From: Cupriavidus pauculus
Lineage (GTDB): Bacteria; Pseudomonadota; Gammaproteobacteria; Burkholderiales; Burkholderiaceae
NCBI RefSeq assembly: GCF_002858765.1
Contig: NZ_PJRP01000004.1
Location: forward strand, 255,415-319,414
Length of the DNA: 64,000 nucleotides
Direction of reading: 5' to 3'
Shown piece after piece: positions 1 through 7,902 of this stretch. Each line of letters begins with the position of its first letter. Within the stretch, counting starts at the first letter, position 1. A model generated the notes under the pieces. That model was not told the origin of the DNA. It saw nothing but the letters and a program-made list of their open reading frames with translations, and searched no databases. Made by a program: the position numbers and the translations under genes.

Positions 1-12
1 CCGGGAGACAGC

Positions 13-1284
13 ATGAGAGTGGAAGACCTGGTGTACTTTTGCGCGCCCGCGCGGCTGATTGTCGGCCCCGGTAGCCGGGCGCAATTGCCTGCGCTGCTGA
101 ACCGGCTGAACTACCGACGCGGACTGATCGTGACCGATACGTTCTTTACGCAGGCGACGTCGTGGGTCGAAGAACTGGTCAGCGGTGCGCAGGAACAGGG
201 CGTGGAATTGCTGGTGTATGACGGCGGTATGCCGGACCCCACCACAACACGTTGCGATGCGGCCACGCTATCGGTGCGCCAGTGGGCCGGCGACCGGCCG
301 TTCGATCTGGTGATTGCACTGGGTGGCGGTAGCAACATCGATCTGGCCAAGGCGCTGTGTCTGACGTTGCCCGATGGCAAGCCGGTGCGCACGTTCATGG
401 GCCGTATCGATGCGCAAACACCGATTCTGCCAGTGGTAGCCCTGCCGACCACTGCGGGAACGGGCTCGGAGGCCACGCCCGGCGCCATCCTGGTGGACCC
501 GGAAAGCGCAACGAAGGTCGCCGTGATGGACAACCGGCTACGGCCAGCCATCGCACTCATTGATCCCGAGTTCACCTATACGTGTCCGCCGCGCGTCACC
601 GCCGACGCGGGTATTGATGCGTTGACCCACGCGATCGAGTCATACCTGACGCGCGACGCCGCGGACTTTGATCGCGCGGGCGACCCCGATCCGGGCTATA
701 GCGGACGCAACGCACTCACCATGTTGTTCGCGCAGGAGTCGGTCAGGCTGTGCAGCCAGTTCCTGATGCGCAGCTACCGCGATGGCAATGACGAGGTGGC
801 GCGCTGCGGTATGAGCTACGCGAGCCTGTATGCGGCGCTGTCTTATGGCAGCGCGGGGTTGAACGCCGTGCATGGCATCGCCTATGCGGTGGCAGGGTTC
901 ACCCATCTGTCGCACGGCACAACCAATGCCGTGATGCTGCCGTACGTGCTTGATGCGCTGCGCGATGTTCGGCGTGATGAACTGATAACGATCGCCCGGC
1001 TTTTCGGGATCGACACGCCCGATCCAGAGGATGCCGCGGCCCAACTGCCTGTCGTCATGCGCGATCTGGTGCAGGCGCTCGGCATCCCCACCACGCTCAA
1101 GGCTTGCGGGATTGCCCAAGGCGATCTCGACGCGCTCACACGCGATGCCTTGGCGGTGACCCGACTGGCCAAGGCGTTGCCGGCACCCGACGTGGCCGCG
1201 CGATATGCCGCCATCGTGCGCCATGCCTGGGCAGGAACGCTGACCGCCGAAGCGAAATTGAAGGCGCCACGCCGCGCGGCATAG
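13..1284 (+). CDS. Iron-containing alcohol dehydrogenase (maleylacetate reductase-like)
   Basis: A 423-residue protein of the group III Fe-dependent alcohol dehydrogenase superfamily. The nucleotide-binding GGGS is near residue 104 and the TTAGTGSE signature near residue 145. Likely metal ligands are the Asp and His of DALTHAIESY and two later His (AVHGIAYAV, HLSHGTTNAV). The family uses NAD(P)H to interconvert alcohols or maleylacetate-type oxo acids. The start follows a GGGAGA ribosome site only a few bases from the window edge. It reads towards an MFS transporter, so it may be part of a small uptake-and-oxidation unit. The exact substrate cannot be told from sequence. Confidence 0.85.
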   Translation: MRVEDLVYFCAPARLIVGPGSRAQLPALLNRLNYRRGLIVTDTFFTQATSWVEELVSGAQEQGVELLVYDGGMPDPTTTRCDAATLSVRQWAGDRPFDLVIALGGGSNIDLAKALCLTLPDGKPVRTFMGRIDAQTPILPVVALPTTAGTGSEATPGAILVDPESATKVAVMDNRLRPAIALIDPEFTYTCPPRVTADAGIDALTHAIESYLTRDAADFDRAGDPDPGYSGRNALTMLFAQESVRLCSQFLMRSYRDGNDEVARCGMSYASLYAALSYGSAGLNAVHGIAYAVAGFTHLSHGTTNAVMLPYVLDALRDVRRDELITIARLFGIDTPDPEDAAAQLPVVMRDLVQALGIPTTLKACGIAQGDLDALTRDALAVTRLAKALPAPDVAARYAAIVRHAWAGTLTAEAKLKAPRRAA

Positions 1285-1445
1285 CGCCATCCCATCTCCC
1301 CGTCACCCCTAAACCGCACCCCAAACACGACCGGCATACGGTAAACCATTACTTGAACATCAGATATGTACAACTAATATATTACGCAAGATGTTCCCCA
1401 AAAACGCGCCGCGAATGAGCGCGTTCACCGATACAGGAGACAACC

Positions 1446-2822
1446 ATGGATATGTCAGGCGCCCTCAAGCTGGAAGCGGGTATTGCCGCCCGGCTGGAAC
1501 GATTGCCGATGACCGGCTATCAACGTTCGCTGTTCGGCATCATTGCCACGGCGTGGTTTTTTGATTCGATGGACCTTGGGCTGATGACGTTCGTCCTGGG
1601 ATCGATCAAGGCCGAATTCGGCCTGACGGCCGCACAGGCCGGCATGCTGGCCAGTTCCAGTTTCCTGGGCATGTTCCTGGGCGCCGCTGTGGCGGGTCTG
1701 CTGGCTGATCGTTTTGGTCGTAAGCCGGTGTTCCAGGTCAGCATGATCTTCTGGGGTGTGGGTAGCCTGATGTGCGGGCTGGCTGACAACGTGACCACGC
1801 TGATGCTGTATCGAGTGCTGCTCGGTTTCGGCATGGGCATGGAATTTCCGATCGGATTGTCGATGGTCTCGGAGATCGTGCCGGCCAAGAGTCGTGGCAA
1901 GTATGTCGCGGTCCTGGAAGGCTTCTGGCCGATTGGCTTCATTGCGGCGGGCGCGCTGACCTATACCCTGCTGCCGGTGATTGGCTGGCGCGGCATCTTT
2001 ATGGCGCTGGCTGTGCCCGCGGTGTTCGTGTTCGTGGTGCGCCGTATCGTGCCCGAGTCGCCACGCTGGCTGGAGGATGTCGGCCGCAAGCGCGAAGCCG
2101 ACGCGGTCATGGCCGGCATCGAGCAACGCGTGGAACGCGCGTGGGGCCGCGCGCTGCCACCGGTGGCGGCCGTGTATCAGGGCGCCGCGCCATCGAACCG
2201 CAAGGCGCGTTTTATGGAACTGTGGGCAGGGCCTTACGCACGCCGCACCATCATGCTCTGGTCGGTCTGGTTCTTTGCGCTACTGGGCTATTACGGGCTG
2301 ACCACCTGGCTGGGTGCGCTGCTGCAGCAGGCGGGCTACGCCGTGACCAAATCGGTGCTCTACACGGTCTACATCTCGCTGGCGGGCATTCCGGGCTTCA
2401 TGTTCTCGGCCTGGCTACTCGAAAAATGGGGCCGCAAGCCCACCTGCGCGTTGATGCTGGTCGGCAGCGCGATAGCGGCGTACGCCTACGGCCAGGCGGC
2501 CGTGCACAAGGTGCCCGTGGAGCAATTGATTGCCGCAGGGCTGTGCATGCAGTTCTTCCTGTTTGGCATGTGGTCCGTGCTGTATGCCTACACGCCAGAG
2601 CTGTATCCCACGCGGTCGCGTGCCACGGGTTCGGGCTTTGCCTCCTCGATTGGCCGCATCGGGTCGCTGGCGGGCCCCTATCTGGTGGGCGTGCTGCTGC
2701 CGGTGACAGGGCAGGGTGGGGTGTTTACGCTTGGCGCGCTGTCATTTGCGCTGGCCGCTGGCGTCGTGCTGCTGCTAGGGGTGGAAACACGCGGCAAGGC
2801 GCTCGAAGAGGTGTCGCGTTAG
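1446..2822 (+). CDS. MFS transporter, probably organic or aromatic acid:H+ symporter
   Basis: A 458-residue major facilitator with about twelve hydrophobic segments. TM1 contains FFDSMDLGLMTF, resembling the acidic TM1 motif of aromatic-acid symporters. The loop 2-3 signature GLLADRFGRKP and the loop 8-9 repeat LEKWGRKP are present. It should work in the inner membrane, importing a small anionic substrate with protons. A clear AGGAGA ribosome site sits 7 bases before the ATG. The preceding dehydrogenase ends 161 bases upstream and a strong terminator follows, so the two may form one transcript. The substrate is not determined. Confidence 0.85.
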   Translation: MDMSGALKLEAGIAARLERLPMTGYQRSLFGIIATAWFFDSMDLGLMTFVLGSIKAEFGLTAAQAGMLASSSFLGMFLGAAVAGLLADRFGRKPVFQVSMIFWGVGSLMCGLADNVTTLMLYRVLLGFGMGMEFPIGLSMVSEIVPAKSRGKYVAVLEGFWPIGFIAAGALTYTLLPVIGWRGIFMALAVPAVFVFVVRRIVPESPRWLEDVGRKREADAVMAGIEQRVERAWGRALPPVAAVYQGAAPSNRKARFMELWAGPYARRTIMLWSVWFFALLGYYGLTTWLGALLQQAGYAVTKSVLYTVYISLAGIPGFMFSAWLLEKWGRKPTCALMLVGSAIAAYAYGQAAVHKVPVEQLIAAGLCMQFFLFGMWSVLYAYTPELYPTRSRATGSGFASSIGRIGSLAGPYLVGVLLPVTGQGGVFTLGALSFALAAGVVLLLGVETRGKALEEVSR

Positions 2823-2867
2823 CCGATTGGACGCGGCCCACGTGCCGCGATGAAGGAACGAGAAGGC

Positions 2868-2894
2868 GCCCCTGTCGGCACAGGGGCTTTTTTT
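2868..2894 (+). terminator. Rho-independent terminator after the MFS gene
   Basis: A 7-bp perfect stem (GCCCCTG / CAGGGGC) with a 6-base loop is followed by seven T residues. It lies 46 bases after the MFS stop codon and separates it from the next gene. Confidence 0.9.
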
Positions 2895-2973
2895 GAACCG
2901 CCGCGCATTTATATCCAACTGATATGTTAGTGCGGCGATCCGAATGCAAAGCATCGATTGTTGGAGACGCATC

Positions 2974-3780
2974 ATGATGACTGAACGTCAACGCAAGTTC
3001 AGGGAGCAATACAAGGCCGATATCAGTCCCCTGTACAACGGCCTGCTGCATATCACGGTGATTTACGGCGTGGGTATCACCGCGTTGTACTGGGCGACTC
3101 ACCAACTGTACAACGTGACGTGGGAATGGGCGCTGATACTGCCCGTCTTTCTGGCTGGCAATTTCGTGGAATGGGCGATGCACCGCTTCGTCATGCATCG
3201 GCGTATCGACGTGTTCGCGTTGCGCGCCATCTATGAGCGGCACACGCGCCAGCATCATCAGTACTTCACTGATCAGGAAGCCACGATCGACACCACGCGC
3301 GAATTCCGGATCGTGTTCTTTCCCTGGCGCGTGCTGGCCACGCTGGGCATTGGCGGCGGGGTGCTGGGCTATGTCGCTGCACAGCTCTTCAATATCAACG
3401 CGGGTTACGTCGTGTTCATGACGATGGTGGCCCAGTACCTGATTTACGAGACGTTTCACTACTGCTGCCACGTGCACGACAACTGGTTCGTACGCAACAT
3501 GCCGTTCATCAATACGATCCGTCGCCACCATACCGCCCATCACAACATGGGCATCATGATGAAATACAACATGAACCTGACCTTCCCGATTGCGGACTAC
3601 CTCATGGGCACGTCGGACCTGCGCCGTGGCCTGATCGGACATCTCTTCAATGGCTACAGCGAAGCACACGTCAAGGAAGAACTGAAGCCGATCATCCACA
3701 AATTCCGAACCGACCATTCCAACGTGACGCTCGATGGTCCGGTGCTGGACGAAGATGAACGACGCGCGATGGCGTTATAG
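2974..3780 (+). CDS. Sterol desaturase / fatty acid hydroxylase family membrane protein
   Basis: A 268-residue integral membrane protein with the histidine clusters of the di-iron fatty acid hydroxylase superfamily: HRFVMH, HTRQHHQYF and, later, HHTAHHN with an additional HYCCHVH. These His residues bind the two irons that hydroxylate or desaturate lipid chains at the membrane face. About four hydrophobic segments surround them. The start chosen is the ATG seven bases after GGAG; an ATG at 2944 in the same frame lacks a ribosome site. It stands alone between a terminator and an inverted-repeat-rich gap. The lipid substrate is unknown. Confidence 0.8.
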   Translation: MMTERQRKFREQYKADISPLYNGLLHITVIYGVGITALYWATHQLYNVTWEWALILPVFLAGNFVEWAMHRFVMHRRIDVFALRAIYERHTRQHHQYFTDQEATIDTTREFRIVFFPWRVLATLGIGGGVLGYVAAQLFNINAGYVVFMTMVAQYLIYETFHYCCHVHDNWFVRNMPFINTIRRHHTAHHNMGIMMKYNMNLTFPIADYLMGTSDLRRGLIGHLFNGYSEAHVKEELKPIIHKFRTDHSNVTLDGPVLDEDERRAMAL

Positions 3781-3827
3781 CCCGGGATCCCGGGAGCCTC
3801 GAGCCTCGAGCCCCGGGGCTCCCCGGG
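3781..3827. repeat. Dense palindrome and hairpin cluster
   Basis: Directly after the preceding stop codon there is a 14-bp perfect palindrome (3781-3794, CCCGGGATCCCGGG). Overlapping it is a long hairpin with arms 3789-3798 and 3817-3827 (one bulged C), and two CTCGAG copies lie in the loop. There is no T-run, so it is not a typical intrinsic terminator, but it could form a strong RNA or DNA hairpin. Confidence 0.7.
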
Positions 3828-4008
3828 ACGGGCAGCTCAGGCACTAGCTGGCGAGGGCTTCCACCCGTAGGAAGAGAAGCGATTCCCCACGCTAACGATT
3901 GGCGCTTGTGAAGAAAATCCACTTCGATTAATCTGGAATGCTGTGCTCCGAAAGCGTCATGCACAGCGGTCCTTGTGGCCCTCGACGCTTTTTGAGCAAG
4001 GTGCCACG

Positions 4009-4593
4009 ATGCATGATGGTTTGGTTCTTTCCCCGGGCGGGAAGCTTGAGTTCTCTCACTGGGTGTACGACGACGAGAAGGAAGAGGGCGCATACGTGCG
4101 CGAAGACCTCTCCGACAAGGCGCTCCTCTACCTCATGGAGCCCGTCACCCTTGAAGGTGATGTGCGGCTGATGGACGTTTTTCGGGTCGCCGCGTCCACT
4201 GCCTCTGTCGCCCAAGTGTTCCGCCGCGATTTTTCCTTCGAGCTGCTCCAAGAGGCGGCCAAGGTCAAGGTTACCCCCTACAGCACCGAGTATTCCCCGA
4301 CCGGCCTGGAATACCTTGAGCTCTACCAATCGTGGGAGCGCAACGAAAAAGGGGAGTGCGAGGGGAGTAGCCGCTGGTCCTTCCACGGCGTTGGCTTTGT
4401 ACTTCGCGAGGACATGGTCAAAAGTGGCTACATCATTAGGCGAGCGGGGAACCGGGTGGATTGGGCGATTGATCTGACGCCTCTGGCCGACCTTCTGGAC
4501 ATTCCCTTGCGCATTAACAAGAAGGTGCTCATCCACGGCCGCGACATGGACTCGCCGACGTTTGACGAGAGCGTCGGCGCAATCGTCCTTACC
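4009..4593 (+). pseudogene. Host gene 5' part, disrupted by the Tn3-family element (DUF6557-like)
   Basis: The first 195 codons of a soluble protein of unknown function (begins MHDGLVLSPGG). In the present DNA the frame runs on into the transposon end and stops at 4648-4650, adding 18 artificial hydrophobic residues that mimic a membrane segment. The true 3' part is at 43694-43837. Removing the element and one TTACC joins ...AIVLT to EITLAELIHG..., giving a 242-residue protein. The restored C-terminus, with LAELIHGILWELSFYG, resembles what I recall of the DUF6557 family; that name is an inference. A weak AGGTG precedes the start. Confidence 0.8.
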
Positions 4594-4626
4594 GGGGTAA
4601 TCGTACTTTTCGTGCTAAATCTGGCG
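4594..4626 (+). repeat. Left terminal inverted repeat of the transposon
   Basis: 33 bp beginning GGGGTAATCGTACTTTTCGT, identical in reverse complement to 43656-43688. Beyond the perfect part, weaker similarity continues for about 12 more bases. The preceding 5 bases are the target copy TTACC. Confidence 0.93.
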
Positions 4627-4773
4627 GTTTGGTCTGAATTTCTCTTATAGATCAATGCCTTGTGCGACAGTGCATTTCCCGGTTGCTGTTCCTTCCGGTG
4701 CAAAATCTGGCGCATTTCAGGCCAGCGCTGCCATCTCCTCGCGTCTCGTACTCACGGCACCCCTAAGTGAGAT

Positions 4774-6447
4774 TCAGGCAGCGAATGCCTCGCCGAACTG
4801 CCGGGCCCGCTTGACATCATCGGTATGTAAGTAGATGGACGTGGTCGAAATTGAGGCGTGGCGGAGGTTGTCGCGCACTGCGCTCAGTTCGACGCCCTTG
4901 GCCAGCGCGTGGGTCGCGTGGGTGTGCCGCATCCAGTGTGGCGTGGCCCGTCGGAGCTTCTCTGCCAATGCTGGATGGTCGCCTTCGATGATGTCCGCTG
5001 CGAGCCTGAAGAATCGGCGCATGACTTCCCACAGGCGCAGGGGCGTGATGCCCATCTCGCCACCGTCCAAGTTGCCGATCAAGGGCGTAGCGGGTTTCCA
5101 GCGGGCGCGGCTGACAGGTAGCCCGCGCTCCAGCAGGTAGCGTTCCAGCGCCGCGCGGGCCAAAGGCGTCAAGGTGACCTTGGCGGGCTTGCCGCCTTTG
5201 CCTACCAAGTGCAGCCACTGATCGCCGGCGGCATCGACTTCGAGATTAGGCAGGGCGGCATTGGCCAGTTCGCTGACCCGCAGTCCCGTGGCGTAACCGA
5301 AATCCAGCAGAAAGCGAAGCCGTTGTGCCGCCGCGGCTTGCCAGCGGTATGACCACTCGAGGCCGTTGGCGATGGTGCGCACCAGCAGCCATTCTCCCTC
5401 GGTGAAAGCGTGTGTGGTTTCCACGGCCATGGCACGCTGGCTGCCGCGCACCTTGATGCCCGCAAAAGGGTTGGCCAGTACATAGTGCTGTTCCATCAGC
5501 CAGCGGAATAGCGCGTTGAGCACGGCCAGCGCATGGGCGACCGAGCGGGCCGAGAGGTTATCGACAAACGGGCGCCAGTCCGGCGACGTACGTGGCCGCG
5601 GGGGTCCGACCCAGCGCTCGCGCGGCGTCGGTCTGCGCAGAAAGGCCCGATAGTCGGTCGCATCCTTGGTAGTCAAGGAAGACAAGGCCTTGCCGCGCGC
5701 GACGATGGCCCACAGGATTAGACGCTCGGCTTCCTTGCGATACGCACGCTGCGTGGCCGGGGATTCGTGTAATCCCAGCCAGGCTTGGATAGCCTCGTAG
5801 TCGTTGTCCACGCCAAGAATGCAAGTTGATGGCGGCGCGCGGAAGGCGCCGGACGAACCATCAACTTCGTGTGGTAACTGCAGCCGTTCCCACGGCGTCA
5901 CGATGGACGCGCGGTCAGAAACGATCAGGGCGCGGGCACGCTCGGTGAGCGCGGGGTGCGCGGCGAAGAAGGCTTCGATCTGGCGGGCGCTGGCGGGCCC
6001 AAGTCCTGGGACAGCAGTCCACCATCGGCGCCGGCGCGGGATACGGACGGTGAGATCGGCGAGCGTAGCGATGCCAGCGGCCTGCAGGGCGCGCACTGCG
6101 CGCGCCGGTAGCCACTGATCCACTGCATCGCTGATCTGCGGTGCAGGCGCGGAGGCTATGCGCAACTGCTCAATGGCCGCGGCGGCAGCCCGGGCGTAGC
6201 CCATGCGCCCAGCTGCGGCACAAGCGAAGATCTCCGCCAGGTCGGGGCGCTGGCGTTGCCGGGCGTACTCAACGAGTTGACGCCGGATCGCGCCGATGAG
6301 GCCGCGCGCCGACTGGCCATGGCCAAGCCGATCGCGCAGGAAGCGGTCGGCGGTTTCGCGGGAGGAGGCGCCCTCGTACCAGGCGCGCAGCGCTGCAAGG
6401 GCAGCGGTGTCCGGTAAGGCGTCAGGGATTGGCAGGGCTCGGGGCAT
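4774..6447 (-). CDS. Tyrosine recombinase / integrase, likely transposon resolvase
   Basis: A 557-residue site-specific recombinase. The C-terminal half has the catalytic set: Arg in YATGLRVSELANA, Lys in VGKGGK, HWMRHTHATH (His-x-x-Arg) and the Tyr of STTSIYLHTD near the end. A SAM-like core-binding domain (about residues 225-335) precedes it. The N-terminal 200 residues form an extra domain with a helix-hairpin-helix-like VPGLGPASARQIE, as in proteins I recall as carrying DUF3701. Its place 150 bp inside the left transposon end suggests it resolves cointegrates, as TnpI or TnpS do in other Tn3-family elements. No TnpT-like partner was seen. Confidence 0.85.
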   Translation of the reverse strand: MPRALPIPDALPDTAALAALRAWYEGASSRETADRFLRDRLGHGQSARGLIGAIRRQLVEYARQRQRPDLAEIFACAAAGRMGYARAAAAAIEQLRIASAPAPQISDAVDQWLPARAVRALQAAGIATLADLTVRIPRRRRWWTAVPGLGPASARQIEAFFAAHPALTERARALIVSDRASIVTPWERLQLPHEVDGSSGAFRAPPSTCILGVDNDYEAIQAWLGLHESPATQRAYRKEAERLILWAIVARGKALSSLTTKDATDYRAFLRRPTPRERWVGPPRPRTSPDWRPFVDNLSARSVAHALAVLNALFRWLMEQHYVLANPFAGIKVRGSQRAMAVETTHAFTEGEWLLVRTIANGLEWSYRWQAAAAQRLRFLLDFGYATGLRVSELANAALPNLEVDAAGDQWLHLVGKGGKPAKVTLTPLARAALERYLLERGLPVSRARWKPATPLIGNLDGGEMGITPLRLWEVMRRFFRLAADIIEGDHPALAEKLRRATPHWMRHTHATHALAKGVELSAVRDNLRHASISTTSIYLHTDDVKRARQFGEAFAA

Positions 6448-6483
6448 TTTGCGGAAAGGCAGTTTTGTACCACGATGATGGCA

Positions 6484-6507
6484 CAGAGATAATAACTCTT
6501 ATCTCTG
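6484..6507. promoter_or_regulatory. Candidate recombinase core site upstream of the integrase gene
   Basis: A perfect inverted repeat with 9-bp arms (CAGAGATAA / TTATCTCTG) and a 6-base spacer, 36 bases before the integrase start. This arm and spacer layout matches core crossover sites of Xer- and TnpI-type recombinases. It could alternatively be an operator for the integrase promoter. Confidence 0.45.
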
Positions 6508-6594
6508 CGGATACGTTTTTGATCGTTGCGATGCTCAGGCACAACGCAGGATATGCGCCGACCGGGGCAGTGGGCATGGGCTAGAATCGGCTGC

Positions 6595-6700
6595 CATCGG
6601 ACTCCGAATCCTCCACGCAATCCTTGCCGCGGCCGAGTACGCGATCGAGCATTTCCGCGTCCAGCCAAAGGATCAGGTCGAGCCGAAGGCCGTTCCCGCC
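6595..6700 (+). pseudogene. H-NS C-terminal domain relic, left copy
   Basis: A short frame reads ILAAAEYAIEHFRVQ and continues to VEPKAVPAPKR. The DNA closely matches the end of the H-NS-like gene at 41301-41531 (shared run coding IEHFRV and then GAGCCGAAGGCCG). No start and no complete DNA-binding domain remain. It marks a second copy of the same sequence near the opposite end of the transposon. The rest of the 400-base gap between the integrase and the next gene shows no other feature I can support. Confidence 0.4.
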
Positions 6701-6856
6701 CCGAAGCGGTGCCTTACCCGTTCAATGTCACCGGCTCCTAGTCGAACAACAACGGACGCTGAACCGCGCAGCCGGGGCCAAGTCAGATGGTTCGTTTGGC
6801 GCATGCAACAGCCCGCGCTTTCAGGGGCTCGCCGGGAGGACACGACCCTCCCGCCA

Positions 6857-7735
6857 TTAGCTCTCCTTACCGAGTCGTTCTCGTAGGAATTCAATAAAGC
6901 GCTGGGTTTTTGCCGGGAGCAATCGTGTTTCGGTCAGCGCATAGACTGGCGTCGACCTCGTCTGCCATTCGGGGAGAATTCTCCGCAGGCGCCCTGCAAC
7001 CAGATCGTCTTCGGCCATCTCCACCGGCAGCAAGGCCACACCCAGATCCAGTGTCGCCAATCGCCGGAACATTCCCACGCTATTCACCTGGAATCTTCCG
7101 CCGACTTCTACCTCGATCCGCTCTTCACCACGCTGGAGCGCCCACTTCCCTGCTTTGGGAAAGCCGATGCACTCGTGACGAGCCAGGTCCGCAGGATGAG
7201 ACGGCTCGCCAGAAAGCTCTAGGTAGCGCGGTGAAGCATATACCTGCACGGAAAGTCGAGCCAACAGCCGAGCAATTAGATTGGATTCTGTCGGCTCGCC
7301 CATGCGAATCGCCACGTCGAATGGCTCGCTGACCAGGTCCACCCGTCGGGGGGTCAGGTCGAAGTCAAAGGTAATGCCCGGATAGCGGCTCGCAAACTCG
7401 GCGATCAAGGGTGCCATGTAGATCGTCGCAAAGTCGACTGGAAGCGATGCCCGCAATGTGCCGCTCGGCTGGGCAAGCATCTCGCCCAGTTGTTCATGGG
7501 CGATCTTCGCTTCGTCGACGATCCGCTTGCACCGGTCGTAGTAGAGCTGACCGGCCTCGGTCAGCTCCACTCTTCGCGTGGTCCGGTGCAAAAGCCGCAG
7601 CCCGATCGCCTTCTCCAGTGCGTTGATCCGCCTCGATATGGTCGAGTTGGGTATGCCAGTCACCTCGGCCGCACCCCGAAAGCTCCGTACTTGGGCGACC
7701 TCTACGAACAACGCCATGTCATTCAGCAGTTCCAT
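6857..7735 (-). CDS. LysR-family regulator, copy 1
   Basis: A 292-residue LysR regulator: an N-terminal winged helix (MELLNDMALFVEVAQ, PNSTISRRINALEKAIG) and a type 2 periplasmic-binding-like effector domain with VDLVSEPFDVAIRMGE. It belongs to the AaeR/DsdC-like group that often sits next to oxidoreductases. It is divergent from the old yellow enzyme gene (168 bases apart) and probably controls that gene and itself. It is a close paralogue of 34950-35828; both start MELLNDMALFVEV and end LLPAKTQRFIEFLRERL. The inducer is unknown. Confidence 0.9.
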   Translation of the reverse strand: MELLNDMALFVEVAQVRSFRGAAEVTGIPNSTISRRINALEKAIGLRLLHRTTRRVELTEAGQLYYDRCKRIVDEAKIAHEQLGEMLAQPSGTLRASLPVDFATIYMAPLIAEFASRYPGITFDFDLTPRRVDLVSEPFDVAIRMGEPTESNLIARLLARLSVQVYASPRYLELSGEPSHPADLARHECIGFPKAGKWALQRGEERIEVEVGGRFQVNSVGMFRRLATLDLGVALLPVEMAEDDLVAGRLRRILPEWQTRSTPVYALTETRLLPAKTQRFIEFLRERLGKES

Positions 7736-7902
7736 TCTAATTGCGCCATTTATGGATCAATTATCTCCAATTTACCACCTTTATCTCCTCAGGGAAGCAA
7801 TCCAGAATAGGTACATCGCCTCAGCGCCTTGAGGCGGGCCGGCAAACAAGCGGTTCAGAAACCTGCGTTTGCGCACCTACTTACACGTTCAAGGAATTAC
7901 CT
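7736..7902. promoter_or_regulatory. Divergent promoter region, LysR / old yellow enzyme
   Basis: This 167-base intergenic region holds the block 7754-7785 (GGATCAAT ... TTTATC). The block recurs with the same internal spacing upstream of the paralogous LysR gene at 35847-35878, with about 24 of 32 bases identical. Conservation between two divergent LysR leaders suggests a regulator binding site. An AAGGA ribosome site precedes the start at 7903. Confidence 0.5.

Noticed and set aside
111..575. Long open frames on the opposite strand of the alcohol dehydrogenase.
   Set aside because: They are shadows of high-GC codon bias, with no ribosome site or family motif. The same applies to many antisense frames, such as 17305-18870.
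4594..4650. A C-terminal transmembrane segment on the hypothetical protein starting at 4009.
   Set aside because: It is encoded by the transposon's inverted repeat; the native tail lies at 43694-43837.
7741..7902. An N-terminal extension of the old yellow enzyme.
   Set aside because: It covers the promoter region shared with the paralogous LysR leader, and family proteins start at the 7903 ATG.
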